This document shows, piece by piece, positions 21,430 to 31,836 of a DNA stretch of 64,000 nt. The notes beneath the pieces were generated by a model. It saw nothing but the letters and a program-made list of their open reading frames with translations. It did not search any database and was not told where the DNA came from. Origin of the DNA: Achatina immaculata. Its lineage: Eukaryota > Mollusca > Gastropoda > Stylommatophora > Achatinidae. The translations under genes were made by a program, and so were the position numbers. The stretch is from NCBI GenBank assembly GCA_009760885.1, contig CM019721.1, forward strand, positions 20,267,639 through 20,331,638, in the 5' to 3' direction. Positions within the stretch are counted from its first letter, which is position 1. Every line of letters starts with the position of its first letter.

Positions 21430-22989
21430 TAAAGGTGGGTTGGTGATTGGGTTAGTGGGTATGTTGGGTTATATGTGAGTATGTGGACTTCTATGTAGAT
21501 AAATATGCGGGTATGTGGGTGGGTATGTTGGTGGGGGTAACAGTGATTATATGGTGGGCATGTTGGTGGGGGTAACAGTGATTATATGGTGGGTATGTTG
21601 GTGGGGGTAACGTGATTATATGGGTGGGTATGTTGGTGACGGTAGCAGTGATTTTGGTGACGGTAGCAGTGATTATGTGAGTGGGTATGTTGGTGCGGGT
21701 AACAGTGATTATCTGGTGGGTATATCGGTGGGGTAACAGTGATTATCTGGTGGGTATATTGGTGGGGTAACAGTGATTATCTGGTGGGTATATTGGTGGG
21801 GTAACAGTGATTATCTGGTGGGTATATTGGTGGGGTAAGAGTGATTATCTGGTGGGTATATTGATGGGGTAACAGTGATTATCTGGTGTGTGTATTGGTG
21901 GAGGTAACAATGATTATCTGGTGGGTATATTGGTGGGGGAACAGTGATTATCTGGTGGGTATATTGGTGAAGTAACAGTGATTACCTGGTGGGTATATTG
22001 GTGGAGGTAAGAGTGATTATCTGGTGGGTATATTGGTGGAGGTAACAGTGATTATCTGGTGGGTATATTGGTGGAGGTAACAGTGATTATTTGGTGGGTA
22101 TATCGGTGGGGTAACAGTGATTATCTGGTGGGTATATTGGTGGAGGTAACAGTGATTATCTGGTGGGTATATTGGTGGAGGTAACAGTGATTATCTGATG
22201 GGTATATTGGTGGGGGTAACAGTGATTATCTGATGGGTATGTTGGTGAGGGTAACAATGATTATCTGGTGGGTATGTTTGTGGGGTAACAGTGATTATCT
22301 GGTGGGTATATTGGTGGAGTAACAGTGATTATCTGGTGGGTATGTTGGTGGGGTAACAATGATTATCTGGTGGGTATGTTGGTGGGGTAACAGTGATTAT
22401 CTGGTGGGTATAGTGGTGGGGTAACAATGATTATCTGGTGGGTATGTTGGTGGGGTAACAATGATTATCTGGTGGGTATAGTGGTGGAGTAACAGTGATT
22501 ATCTGGTGGGTATAGTGGTGGAGTAACAGTGATTATCTGGTGGGTATGTTGGTGGGGTAACAGTGATTATCTGGTGGGTATAGTGGTGGAGTAACAGTGA
22601 TTATCTGGTGGGTATGTTGGTGGGGTAACAATGATTATCTGGTGGGTATGTTGGTGGGGTAACAATGATTATCTGGTGGGTATAGTGGTGGAGTAACAGT
22701 GATTATCTGGTGGGTATGTTGGTGGGGTAACAATGATTATCTGGTGGGTATGTTGGTGATGGTGACAGTGATTATCTGGTGGGTATTTTGGTGAGGATGA
22801 CAGTGCCTATTTGGGTGGGTATGTTGAAGGGGGGAAAGTGATTATGTGAGTAGGTATTTTGATGTGGGTAACAGTGATTATGTGGTTGCTTATGTTGGTG
22901 TGGGTAACAGTGTTTAAGTGGGTGGGTATGTTGGTGTTGGTGACAGTGATTATATGGGTGGGTGTGTTGATGAAAGTGACAGTGATTAT
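21430..22989. repeat. 34-bp array, about 45 copies, G-rich strand
   Basis: The unit carries AACAGTGATTATCTGGTGGG and TATATTGGTGGGG, with a period near 34 bp. Copies at the two edges have extra bases (ATATGGGTGGG), while the centre is uniform. The G bias is entirely on the + strand. The array is split by the element at 22990-24099. Confidence 0.96.
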
Positions 22990-24099
22990 AAGGTTAAGTT
23001 CGCTGCTGGAAAGATTCTTCAGCTGCCTTGCTTAGGGTGGAACTCCTCCCGGTCAATGAAGAAAAATGTGATTAGGGTTCCCGCGCGTCGCCGTCGTGGA
23101 AAAGGTGATGGAAAAGATTAAATGAAGTATCCAGAAGCCTCGCGGTCAAGGCTACACATATCACGGCACCTATGCTCTAGAGGCCGGTCACTTCCTATAT
23201 ACACCCATACTGGCTCAAGTGCCTAAACCAGCTTAACCCAGGGGTTAAATTAAAACTCTACTGGCGAGATTCTTCAGCTTCCGCGCGTGGGGTGAAATAC
23301 CTCCCGGCCAATGAAGAATAATGCGAATAAGGTTGCCGCTCGGGACCGCTGTGGAAAAGGTGATGGAAAGGATTAAATGAAGTCTAATCGGTATGCCATG
23401 TAGACTCGCAGTGAAGGCTACTCATGCCACGGCACCTCTGCTCTAGAGGCGGCCAGGTCCTATATACACCTGTAATGGGGCAATATGCCTAAACCGGCTT
23501 GACCCAGGGGTGAAACTTGATGGCTATGCATATCACGGTACCTCCGCTATAGAGGCTGGTCACGTCCTATATACACCCATACTGAGATAATACGCCTAAA
23601 CCGGCTTAACTCAGGGGTGAAACTCGCTAGTGGTGAGGATTCGTCTTCCTCGACAAAAGCTCTGTCCTGGTCACAACTAGGAAGGGTAGCGGCCACGACC
23701 ACAAAATGCTGAAGTCAGGGACACTGGACCAGTGCAGTCTAGATAGGCAACCACCTCTCACCCGACAGGGATATACTATATCAAATCACGCGGAGGTTTT
23801 CTCGTGAAAAAGTCCAACTCTAGACTGGATGAGCAACCACCTCTCACCCGGCGTGGATATATCCATATCCAAACCACGTCGGGGTTTTCCAGTAAGAAAG
23901 TCCAACTCTAGACTAAACTGGTGCAACGAAAACCACAGTGTCACGCAATGCCGCTTCTGTGACCCACCGAGAATGTAGCCCCAAGCCCTGCGATGCTGTG
24001 AGCCTCCATCCTAAATGAGAATATCGCGAGAACCACATGAGTAAATTCAGTAGGATCACGGGGCGATCTTGATGGTAGAAGCGAACGAAGAAGAAGAAG
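22990..24099. mobile_element. Unclassified 1.1-kb insertion inside the 34-bp array
   Basis: The sequence is more GC-balanced than its surroundings and non-coding, and it breaks an array that resumes at once on the other side. Internally a unit of about 258 bp is repeated about 2.5 times (22995-23632): GATTCTTCAGCT with CCTCCCGG and CAATGAAGAA recurs at about 23013 and 23271, and CTATATACACC at three sites. A second unit of about 88 bp with CAACCACCTCTCACCC occurs twice (23739-23915). It ends in a GAA-type tail. TTAT borders both sides (22986-22989, 24100-24103), a possible short target duplication. Candidate: a non-autonomous retroelement or repeated 5' UTR. I do not recognise the family. Confidence 0.65.
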
Positions 24100-24310
24100 T
24101 TATGGGAGGGTATGTTGGTGGGTGTGACATAGATTATATGGGTGGGTATGTTGGTGGGGGTGACAGTGATTTTATGGGTGGGTATGTTGGTGGGGTTGAA
24201 ATTGATTATATGGGTGGATATGTTGGTGGGGTTGAAATTGATTATATGGGTGGATATGTTGGTTTAGATAACAGTGATTATGTTGGTTGGTATGTTGGTG
24301 GGGGTATGTG
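24100..24310. repeat. 34-bp array, right remainder
   Basis: About six units with GGGTGGGTATGTTGGTGGGG and GATTATAT resume immediately after the insertion. They are the same family as the left edge of the array at 21430-22989. Confidence 0.93.
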
Positions 24311-24344
24311 AGTATGTGAGGGCTCGATGTTTGAGTAGGAGAAC

Positions 24345-24760
24345 GGGTGACGCAATGATTGAAAGATTTACAGGAAAAGTCTGTGCAATGTATATATAAC
24401 AAGATCCTAAGAAGAATCTGTGACCCCATGAATGATACCAATTGTGGAGAACGGAGAGCTAGAAAGAACACTGAACTGAACAACTTATTTAAATCTCAAC
24501 GAATTATAAATGTCTTGAAACTGATCAGACTACGCTGGCTGGGCATGTAGAAAGAATGGAAGAGAACAGACAAACGAAAGTTATGTATGTACAAGAGATG
24601 AAGGAAACAAGACCAAGGGTAAAACCGAGACAGAGTTGGAAAGACAACATAGAAGAGGATCAACTGGAGAGAGAAGATTAGGAATAGAGAGGAATGGAGG
24701 CGAACTTTATCTGCAGCAATGAGCCTTAATGGCTCAGAAAGCTGAAGAATATATATATAT
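24345..24760 (+). pseudogene. Decayed LINE reverse transcriptase C terminus
   Basis: The first frame (24359-24550) reads IYNKILRRICDPMND, RRARKNTELNNLFKS and VLKLIRLRWLG. A one-base shift then continues as HVERMEENRQTKVMYVQEMK, TRPRVKPRQSWKDNIEED, and after a further stop RREWRRTLSAAMSLNGSES. This is the usual C-terminal order of many animal non-LTR reverse transcriptases, but a third family distinct from those at 10 kb and 12.5 kb. It ends in a TA-repeat tail. The clade is not assigned. Confidence 0.8.
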
Positions 24761-24799
24761 ATATGGAAATATACACGGTATAGGATCTCTAACAACTAC

Positions 24800-25388
24800 C
24801 AAGCACAATTGTCGATGGATATCAATATTAGTATCTTTGTCCACAAAAAACAATGCACGAGTATCGATTGATATTAATGTTAATATTGTTCTCTACAAAC
24901 AACCATGAACAAGTATCGATGAACGTCTATATTGGTATCATCTTATATAGACCATGAAATCCATACATACATAGGTGGACAACAATATCTAAATCATTAT
25001 ACAAATACAGCTATCCAAACGTATTTATGGATATCTACAACAGTATCATTTTATATAGACTAGCACGACAAAGTATCTACATATATTTATATCAACATCG
25101 TTCCTCGCAGACAACATGTCAGAGTATCAACAAACATCTACATCTACACAGACAGCATGTGAGAGTATCAACAAACATATACATATACACAAACAACATG
25201 TCAGAATATCAACAAACATCTACATCTACACAGACAATATGTCAGAGTATCAACAAACATCTATATCTACACAGACAACATATCAGAGTATCAACAAACT
25301 TCTATATCTACACAGAAAATATATCTGCACAGACAACATGTCAGAGTATCAACAAACATCTATATATGCACAGACAGCCTTCGAGATA
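24800..25388. repeat. Degenerate repeats leading into a 41-bp array
   Basis: From about 25100 the unit GAGTATCAACAAACATCTAC recurs every 41 bp (about seven copies, one with an 11-bp partial duplication near 25320). The left part (24800-25080) holds more decayed GTATCGATGGATATCAATAT-like repeats. Confidence 0.88.
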
Positions 25389-27167
25389 GATCAGAAAACC
25401 AACCGGGCCAGCAGTTTTTTTCAGATCAAGTCAAGAAAAATTTGATGTCAATCACATGCCACAAAAACGAGTTGCAGGTTATGATGTATAGATTTGATGT
25501 GGCCGTGTTTAGAAAAGTTTAAATGTGGGTAAGTTTAGAGTGAAAAATAATAGATGTGGAAAAGATTAAATGTGGAAAAGTGTGGATGTGGAAAAGTTCA
25601 GACAGAAAATGATGCGATGTTAAATTAAAGAGCATAGAAGTTACAAAAGTAAGAATTTTACTTGCTATTTTGTTGTTGATGATGATGATGATGATGATGG
25701 TGATGATAGTAACGACAACTAAAATGCAGACAAAGAAGGATAACGTGGAGATCAAATGAAGGATAGAGAGAAAGTATGACAGCATTAAAACGGTGAAAAA
25801 TAACATTTGTTTTTCTGAATGTTGGATACAGGAAGCAGAGAACTACCATAATGAACACTAAGAACAAAACCGAGACATGAAGATATAAATATAACATAAA
25901 AATAATAAGAATCAACGAAAATATAAATAGAAAAAAAAACAAGATAAACGGAAAACAAAGAAATCACCAGAAAGAATAAGAAAATGGGCAGAAAACGGGA
26001 AAAGATCAGTTTTAAAAACATTACAAAAAGCACTACAATTAAACAGAAAAAAGTTTTAAAAAATTAATGGACAATAATAATTTTTTTTAAAGCGAAGAAA
26101 AATGAGAAAAAAATCAACAGAGAGACGAAAAAGAATAAACAGAAAACAATAAACATAAGCAGAAGACAGTAAAAAATAGTTTTAAAAAATTAAACTAAAG
26201 AGAAAACACTAAAAGATAAACAGAAAACAATTAAAAACAGACAGAAAGCAATTAAAAATAGAAACAAATAAAACTAGAACAGAAAACAATATAAGATTTT
26301 TAAAAAAACAAAGAAAAACTACACATAAAGCAATAAAGTTAAAAGAAAATAAAAGGAAAACAACAGGAAAAAAAATAAACAGGTTAAAAATAAACAGGTA
26401 AGAAATATAAAACAGAAGCAAGGAAACATAAAACAGATTAAAACAGTCGTTCTAGTATTCTGGATTAACCTTCGAGCGCGGCTGACAGTGAAGATAAAAG
26501 TGCAGAAGAAATAACATAACAAGAACTAAAGTACTGTTTATTTATGGGGTTTTGGTTTTGTAAAAAAAAAAAGCGAGGACTGAATCCATGAAGGAAGCAT
26601 TTCCCAGGGCATCGATTTAGTGTAAGTGATAAACGACCGCTCTTCTCTTCTCTTCTAAAATTGCTTTCTAAATTTGTATTGCCCGTTTATTCTTCCAATA
26701 AGCTTTAACCACTTCAAACATGAAACCATTACCGGCATGTGCTTAATCAGTGGGATGAAGGAACAGAACCTTCCAACGGGTCAGCGGTTCTTGGTACTCT
26801 GTGATGAAAATCTAGAAAATGTCTTCTTTGTGTAGGAGATCACTGCTCTCGGCTTACAGGGGAGAGACATGGAGATCTGAGAGCGTGTTCTAGCCATATC
26901 ATTAATGAGATCTGTACAGGAGAAGTGTGTGAGAAACGTTACTTTACAGAAGTTATGGAAGACCCAGACGGTCATGTTTCATTTCTATCAGCTTTTTAAA
27001 AGCGTAGTTGACAATTTTTATATTTATTTAAATTTAGGGGCACACTTAATCTACTTCTAATAGTAGAAATATGATGTCCTTCTAAATAAAGAAATGGAAG
27101 AGGGCATGAGACAACATGATAGTAAAGTTAGAAACAGAAGGACACATAAGGTGGAGATATGAAGGGC
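25389..27167. other. A-rich low-complexity stretch, no gene recognised
   Basis: Contains short GTGGAAAAG repeats (25500-25610), a GAT tract (25677-25710), and a strongly A-biased region (25900-26580) built from degenerate AGAAAACAATAAA-like words. Numerous - strand hydrophobic frames reflect the A bias. No host gene is seen. Confidence 0.6.
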
Positions 27168-27508
27168 ATGGAAGTTAGGCAAGCAGTCAGCTTGGAAGTT
27201 AGGCAAGCAGTCAGCTTGGAAGTTAGGCAAGCAGTCAGCTTGGAAGTTAGGCAAGCAGTCAGCCTGGAAGTTAGGCAAGCAGCCAGCTTGGAAGTTAGGC
27301 AAGCAGTCAGCCTGGAAGTTAGGCAAGCAGTCAGCCTGGAAGTTAGGCAAGCAGTCAGCCTGGAAGTTAGGCAAGCAGTCAGCCTGGAAGTTAGGCAAGC
27401 AGTCAGCCTGGAAGTTAGGCAAGCAGTCAGCCTGGAAGTTAGGCAAGCAGTCAGCCTGGAAGTTAGGCAAGCAGTCAGCCTGGAAGTTAGGCAAGCAGTC
27501 AGCCTGGA
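27168..27508. repeat. Minisatellite, 24-bp unit, 14 near-identical copies
   Basis: GGAAGTTAGGCAAGCAGTCA plus GCCT repeats every 24 bp. The first copies have GCTT, the later ones GCCT. Both strands stay open (eight codons per unit). It lies next to the 3' end of RLE-LINE copy B. Confidence 0.98.
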
Positions 27509-27747
27509 ATCTGTAGAGGGAGTCAGCGTGGGTACACAGGAAACTCTCTACTGTAGAGAGCGAAACAACAAAACCCCTCCTTCAGATCATCAGAGGAAGT
27601 AACCCCCGCCCCCTTAGAGTGTCAGGAGTTTAATATGGCCGAAACACTTGTCTGGGTAGGGGGGGGGGGTGTGGTCCCCTCTGGGTCATGACTCCCAGAG
27701 GTCTTGTGAGTTGTTGCTTTTTTCTTTTTTTTTTTTTTGTCCCGGGA

Positions 27748-27825
27748 TTGAACCCGTGATCTTCCAGCTGAACTACACTTTGAAGTGCGTCTTTAGAGAT
27801 TTAGCTACGGAGGACTAGTACTGGT
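27748..27825 (-). other. tRNA-like module in LINE 3' UTR, copy B
   Basis: On -, CTCCGTAGCTAAATCTCTAA gives an A-box-like D arm, and CGGGTTCAATCCCG gives a B-box with a self-complementary stem. The order and sense match the LINE ORF. The same module is at the equivalent place in copy A. Confidence 0.6.
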
Positions 27826-27851
27826 TGTGGCAAATGAAATTATTTATGTTC

Positions 27852-28140
27852 TCAACGCTTCTTGTTTCGCATACTCCACAGCCAGCATGAAGAATTTTCT
27901 GCTGTTTCTGAAAGGCTTTTCAATGCCCTTGTTCTTGCTTGTCCCTTTATGCCCAGTTGCTTACATAGGTCATATGCTGATGTTGCTACGAATCCTCTCG
28001 CTCCCACGTCTACAGCTATCACTTTTGCCCTGACTCCTGCCCCCTGCCTCAGTTGCTTGACCAGATCATTGTACTTCTCACATTTGAACAGATGTTGCTC
28101 CTCTATATACGTAACCATGATCTAGGAAGTATGTTGTTAC
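27852..28140 (-). pseudogene. RLE-LINE ORF, C-terminal endonuclease tail
   Basis: The 88-aa frame contains KYNDLVKQL (residues 15-23), VDVGARGFVATSAYDL (36-51) and AENSSCWLWSMRN (73-85). These match the part of RLE-domain proteins after the PD...E catalytic region, where a KY..L helix precedes a VEVG.RGF strand. The catalytic PD and following acidic residues lie upstream, in the deleted part, so the endonuclease cannot be active. The frame ends at TGA 27852-27854, followed by the 3' UTR with the tRNA-like module. Confidence 0.78.
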
Positions 28141-28583
28141 AGAAGTGAGGTCGGTCTGAACTGTTTGATTTCGGTGGAATTCTGCTCCTTTGGGATACTT
28201 TGTTAGCCTTTTTCCCTTCTTTACTTATGTCCCTTAGTCCATGCTGTTCGTAGGAGTTTATGGAGCTTTTTTAGTACTTCGGGGCATCTTTTGTATAGTA
28301 CATAAGGGACGCCATTTGGGCCTGGTGCTGAATTGCCTTTAGCTTTTCCTACGATGCTCTCTACTTCTTGTAAGGTTGGTGGGCTGCATTTGAATTTGCT
28401 GCCTGGTGCACAGGGCCACACTAGACATTTCATCTGCTCGAGAGGTGTATGCTGATTTTTATCAGAGTATGTCTTGCTCAGATGTTCCTCGAGCACCTCC
28501 TTACCTGGTTCCAAGATACCTGATTTTGGCTGTTCAAATAACTGCTTGGCAAACCCGAAGAGATCTCTGTAGAACTTCTCTCA
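28141..28583 (-). pseudogene. RLE-LINE ORF, start of reverse transcriptase
   Basis: After an in-frame TGA at 28581-28583 the same frame continues: FYRDLFGFAKQLFEQPKSG, then KAKGNSAPGPNGVPYVLYKR (the reverse transcriptase motif 0/1 region typical of R2/NeSL-type elements), and KKLHKLLRTAW. A stop at 28221 and a frame change follow. IPKEQNS and QFRPTSL (motif 2-like) are then readable to about 28140, where the deletion junction falls. The catalytic FADD/YADD box and thumb are missing. Confidence 0.78.
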
Positions 28584-29240
28584 TGTGTAGCTAGTTTCTC
28601 TCTTCCTTTTACATAGTCTTTCAGCTCTGCAAAGGGCATTGTGTTGGGATTTTAGATGCTGCCAAACCTGTCTCAATCCTTTCTTTTCTGATTCATGTAT
28701 CTTCTTGAACATTTTCCGAGCATGGTTCTTCTGCTGTCTTATTGCTTCTATTTTACTCTGTCTTCTGGACTTTCTTGGTGTCACTTTTTCTCTTTTTGCC
28801 TGTTTGGTTCCAAATTCTTTGTGGCAGTAAAGATATATGATGTTACCAAATGCTTCCAGCTTTTGCTCCAGGTTTTTTCCTCTTAGCTGTTTGTCCAGTT
28901 CTTTGCATAATCCTGCGTCTAGGTTTTCCCATATGCTTTTTGCACTTGCTGGTGGAAAGTTAACCTTGTCTCTGGTCTCGTCGGAGGGTTGCATTGCCTC
29001 CCTGCTGCCTGATTCGACCTGAATATTCCCTGTACTGTGGATTATATCTCGACATAGATCTTCTAATGTCTTATCTGAGACTGGCGTCACAGTGCACTGT
29101 TGAGTATTGGGCAGCAAGGAACCACTACATCCTTTCTTCGTTCTGTGTATCTTCATGCCACGCTGAGTGTTAAATGTCCTGCCACAGATGCATGGATACT
29201 CCATCCGCTGTTCTGAACTAGAATTAATTGGGGCGGGCAT
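28584..29240 (-). pseudogene. RLE-LINE ORF, N-terminal zinc-finger region
   Basis: This is a 219-codon open frame starting at ATG 29240. Residues 17-38 form C-x1-C-x12-H-x5-C (CICGRTF...MKIHRTKKGC), the N-terminal nucleic-acid-binding finger seen in R2/NeSL-like elements. The remainder is lysine/arginine-rich (KREKVTPRKSRRQSKIEAIR near residues 147-166) and predicted to be helical, as in the linker before the reverse transcriptase. Only one stop codon separates it from the next part, so this copy is moderately young apart from its large deletion. It is not a host zinc-finger gene. Confidence 0.8.
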
Positions 29241-29334
29241 GGCCGTTTCCGTACAGCCGCCAGTGAATCCATTATCCCCCCCCCTTTTTTTTTGGTGAAT
29301 CCTGTGGGCATTTCTTCTTTTTAGACTTTGTAGC

Positions 29335-30416
29335 GATAGTATGACGACTGACAGGGTTGATAGTATGACGGCTGACAGGGTTGATAGTATGACGACTGAC
29401 AGGGTTGATAGTATGACGGCTGACAGGGTTGATAGTATGACGGCTGACAGGGTTGCTAGTATGATGGCTGACAGGGTTGCTAGTATGATGGCTGACAGGG
29501 TTGATAGTATGATGGCTGACAGGATTGATAGTATGACGGCTGACAGGGTTGATAGTATGACGACTGACAGGGTTTATAGTATGACGGCTGACAGGGTTTA
29601 TAGTATGATGGCTGACAGGGTTTATAGTATGATGGCTGACAGGGTTGATAGTATGACGGCTGACAGGGTTGCTAGTATTATGGCTGACAGGGTTGATAGT
29701 ATTACGACTGACAGTGTTTATAGTATGACGGCTGACAGGGTTGATAGTATGATGGCTGACAGGGTTGCTAGTATGATGACTGACAGGGTTGATAGTATGA
29801 CGGCTGACAGGGTCAATAGTATGACGGCTGACATGGTTGATAGTATGACGGCTGACATGGTTGATAGTATGACGGCTGACAGTGTTGATAGTATGACGGC
29901 TGACATGGTTGATAGTATGACGACTGACAGGGCTGATAGTATGAAGACTGACAGGGTTGATAGTATGACGGCTGACAGGGTTGCTAGTATGACGACTGAC
30001 AGGGTTTATAGTATGACGGCTGACAGGGTTTATAGTATGATGGCTGACAGGGTTTATAGTATGATGGCTGACAGGGTTGATAGTATGACGGCTGACAGGG
30101 TTGCTAGTATTATGGCTGACAGGGTTGATAGTATTACGACTGACAGTGTTTATAGTATGACGGCTGACAGGGTTGATAGTATGATGGCTGACAGGGTTGC
30201 TAGTATGATGACTGACAGGGTTGATAGTATGACGGCTGACAGGGTCAATAGTATGACGGCTGACATGGTTGATAGTATGACGGCTGACATGGTTGATAGT
30301 ATGACGGCTGACAGTGTTGATAGTATGACGGCTGACATGGTTGATAGTATGACGACTGACAGGGCTGATAGTATGAAGACTGACAGGGTTGATAGTATGA
30401 CGGCTGACAGGGTTGC
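29335..30416. repeat. Minisatellite, 24-bp unit, 45 copies, with 432-bp duplication
   Basis: The unit is ATGACGGCTGACAGGGTTGA plus TAGT, varying at a few sites (GATGGC, GTTGCTAGT, ATGGTT). The same order of 18 variants occurs at 29557-29988 and again at 29989-30414 without a base change until the final unit. The 438-aa + frame and 426-aa - frame that span it are repeat artefacts. Confidence 0.98.
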
Positions 30417-30554
30417 TTGCCTGGACAGCCCAGTTCAGGGACGCTTTCCCAGTGTCCATCGGTCTTTCCCAGTGTCCATCGTTCTTTCCCAGTGTCTGTC
30501 GATCTTTCCCGACTGCCCATCGGTCTTTCCCGATTGTCAATGGCATCACCATGC
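30417..30554. repeat. Short 20-bp repeat, about 5 copies
   Basis: TTTCCCAGTGTCCATCGGTC recurs at 20-21 bp spacing with increasing divergence, between the 24-bp array and RLE-LINE copy C. Confidence 0.85.
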
Positions 30555-30742
30555 TCTATATGCAGGAAACTCTACTGTAGAGAGCGGAATAACAGCACAA
30601 CTCCTTCAGATCATTAGAGGATGTACCCCCCTCAGACAAGTGTTTCGGCCCTATTAAACTCCTGACACTCTAAAGGAGGGGGGAGTGGGCCCCTCTGGGT
30701 CATGACTCCCAGAGGTCTTGTAAGTTGTTTCTTTTCTTTTAG
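30555..30742 (-). mobile_element. RLE-type LINE 3' end, copy C
   Basis: Only the last 190 bp are present: the CCTCTGGG/CCCAGAGG stem-loop (around 30694-30717), the conserved AAGTGTTTCGGCCCTATTAA stretch and the terminal CTCTACTGTAGAG hairpin (30570-30582). It is truncated before the tRNA-like module. As in copies A and B, the 3' terminus faces a minisatellite. Confidence 0.85.
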
Positions 30743-31060
30743 TGGGTAGACTAAGACAAAGTTTTCTGATAGAAGTCTAAGGCAAAAGAAGTATCAGATA
30801 AAAGATAAAGAGGTTGGCTTCAGGAAAGGTTGTAAGGAAGGTTTCTCGGGCCAAGTTCTGGATGTGATGAGGCCGATGAAGGAAAGTTGTCTCCCTTTCC
30901 GACTCTTTCATGAAGCGTCAGCTAGCTCCAATAGGAGATAACTTGCTCGGAAAGAAGCCATTTTGTCGTGAGTTGTCTCCACCTGCCTACAGCAAACTTC
31001 ATGGACAAACATCCAGAATTGAGCAGAGTTCTGATACTGAAGCATTTGTTACACCAGTGT
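30743..31060. other. No gene recognised
   Basis: Low-copy spacer. The 60-aa frame at 30910 has no supporting evidence. Confidence 0.45.
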
Positions 31061-31400
31061 CCAAGTCTTTATGGCTAGACGTAGTCTATTAGGTTGTAGA
31101 TCTGGAGATTCCAACTAAGTCTTTATGGCTAGACGTGATCTAAGTGTAGATCTGGAGATTCCAAATGCGAGACATATCGCAAAGTCTGGAGATTCGAACC
31201 ATGAGACTAACCACAAAATCAGGAGATTCGAACTATAAGTCTAACTATAAAATCAGCAGATTCGAATTATCAGACTAACCATAAAATCTAGAGACTAGGA
31301 CCTTGAATGTTACGGCAGAATGTAATGATAGGGACCTTGAATGTTACTGCAGAGTGTAATGATAGGGACCTTGAATGTTACGGCAAAATATGAAGATAGG
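31061..31400. repeat. Short degenerate repeats
   Basis: TCTTTATGGCTAGACGT occurs twice (31065, 31120). GGAGATTCGAACTAT-like units recur up to 31300, and GGGACCTTGAATGTTACGGC recurs three times at about 34-bp spacing (31305-31395). Confidence 0.8.
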
Positions 31401-31517
31401 GATCTTTAAAGAGAAGGCCAAATCTGGACAAAATGTGGTCTTTTTCTTCGATTAAGTACAGATTTAGGCGATCTCCAGTCAGGGTACGAAGGTAAAAAAA
31501 AACTGCTGACTTAATAA

Positions 31518-31836
31518 CATCAAACAAAAAAGAACTATGAAACACTGTTTCAAGTAACTAAAGAACTATGAAACACTGTTTCAAGTAACTAAAGAACTAT
31601 GAAACACTGTTTCAAGTAACTAAAGAACTATGAAACACTGTTTCAAGTAACTAAAGAACTATTAAACACTGTTTCAAGTAACTAAAGAACTATGAAACAC
31701 TGTTTCAAGTAACTAAAGAACTATGAAACACTGTTTCAAGTAACTAAAGAACTATGAAACACTGTTTCAAGTAACTAAAGAACTATGAAACACTGTTTCA
31801 AGTAACTAAAGAACTATGAAACACTCTTAGAAGTAA
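31518..31836. repeat. Minisatellite, 31-bp unit, about 10 copies
   Basis: GAACTATGAAACACTGTTTC plus AAGTAACTAAA repeats every 31 bp, nearly without variation (one ATTAAACAC copy). Confidence 0.98.

Larger units (their letters stand above)
27530..29290 (-). mobile_element. RLE-type LINE, copy B, internally deleted
   Basis: Reading on -: a 5' piece, a zinc-finger N terminus, the first reverse transcriptase motifs, a deletion junction near 28120-28150, the C-terminal RLE tail, a tRNA-like module (about 27748-27825), a T-rich run, the CCTCTGGG stem-loop, and a terminal CTCTCTAC/GTAGAGAG hairpin (27545-27561). Minisatellites lie on both sides (27168-27508, 29335-30416). The element belongs to the R2/NeSL-like group, which uses a restriction-like endonuclease instead of an APE endonuclease; the exact clade is uncertain. 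Confidence 0.85.

Noticed and set aside
28581..29240. A host C2H2 zinc-finger gene
   Set aside because: The finger type, the following basic linker and the reverse transcriptase motifs in the same frame after one stop show it is the N terminus of an RLE-type LINE.
29272..30657. Two long reading frames (426 aa on -, 438 aa on +) that look like repetitive proteins
   Set aside because: Both are the 24-bp minisatellite read in opposite directions. The flanks belong to RLE-LINE copies, and there is no codon-position bias or start context.
31180..31290. A tRNA B-box match in GAGATTCGAACC
   Set aside because: It is part of a short degenerate repeat and has no matching A-box or acceptor stem.
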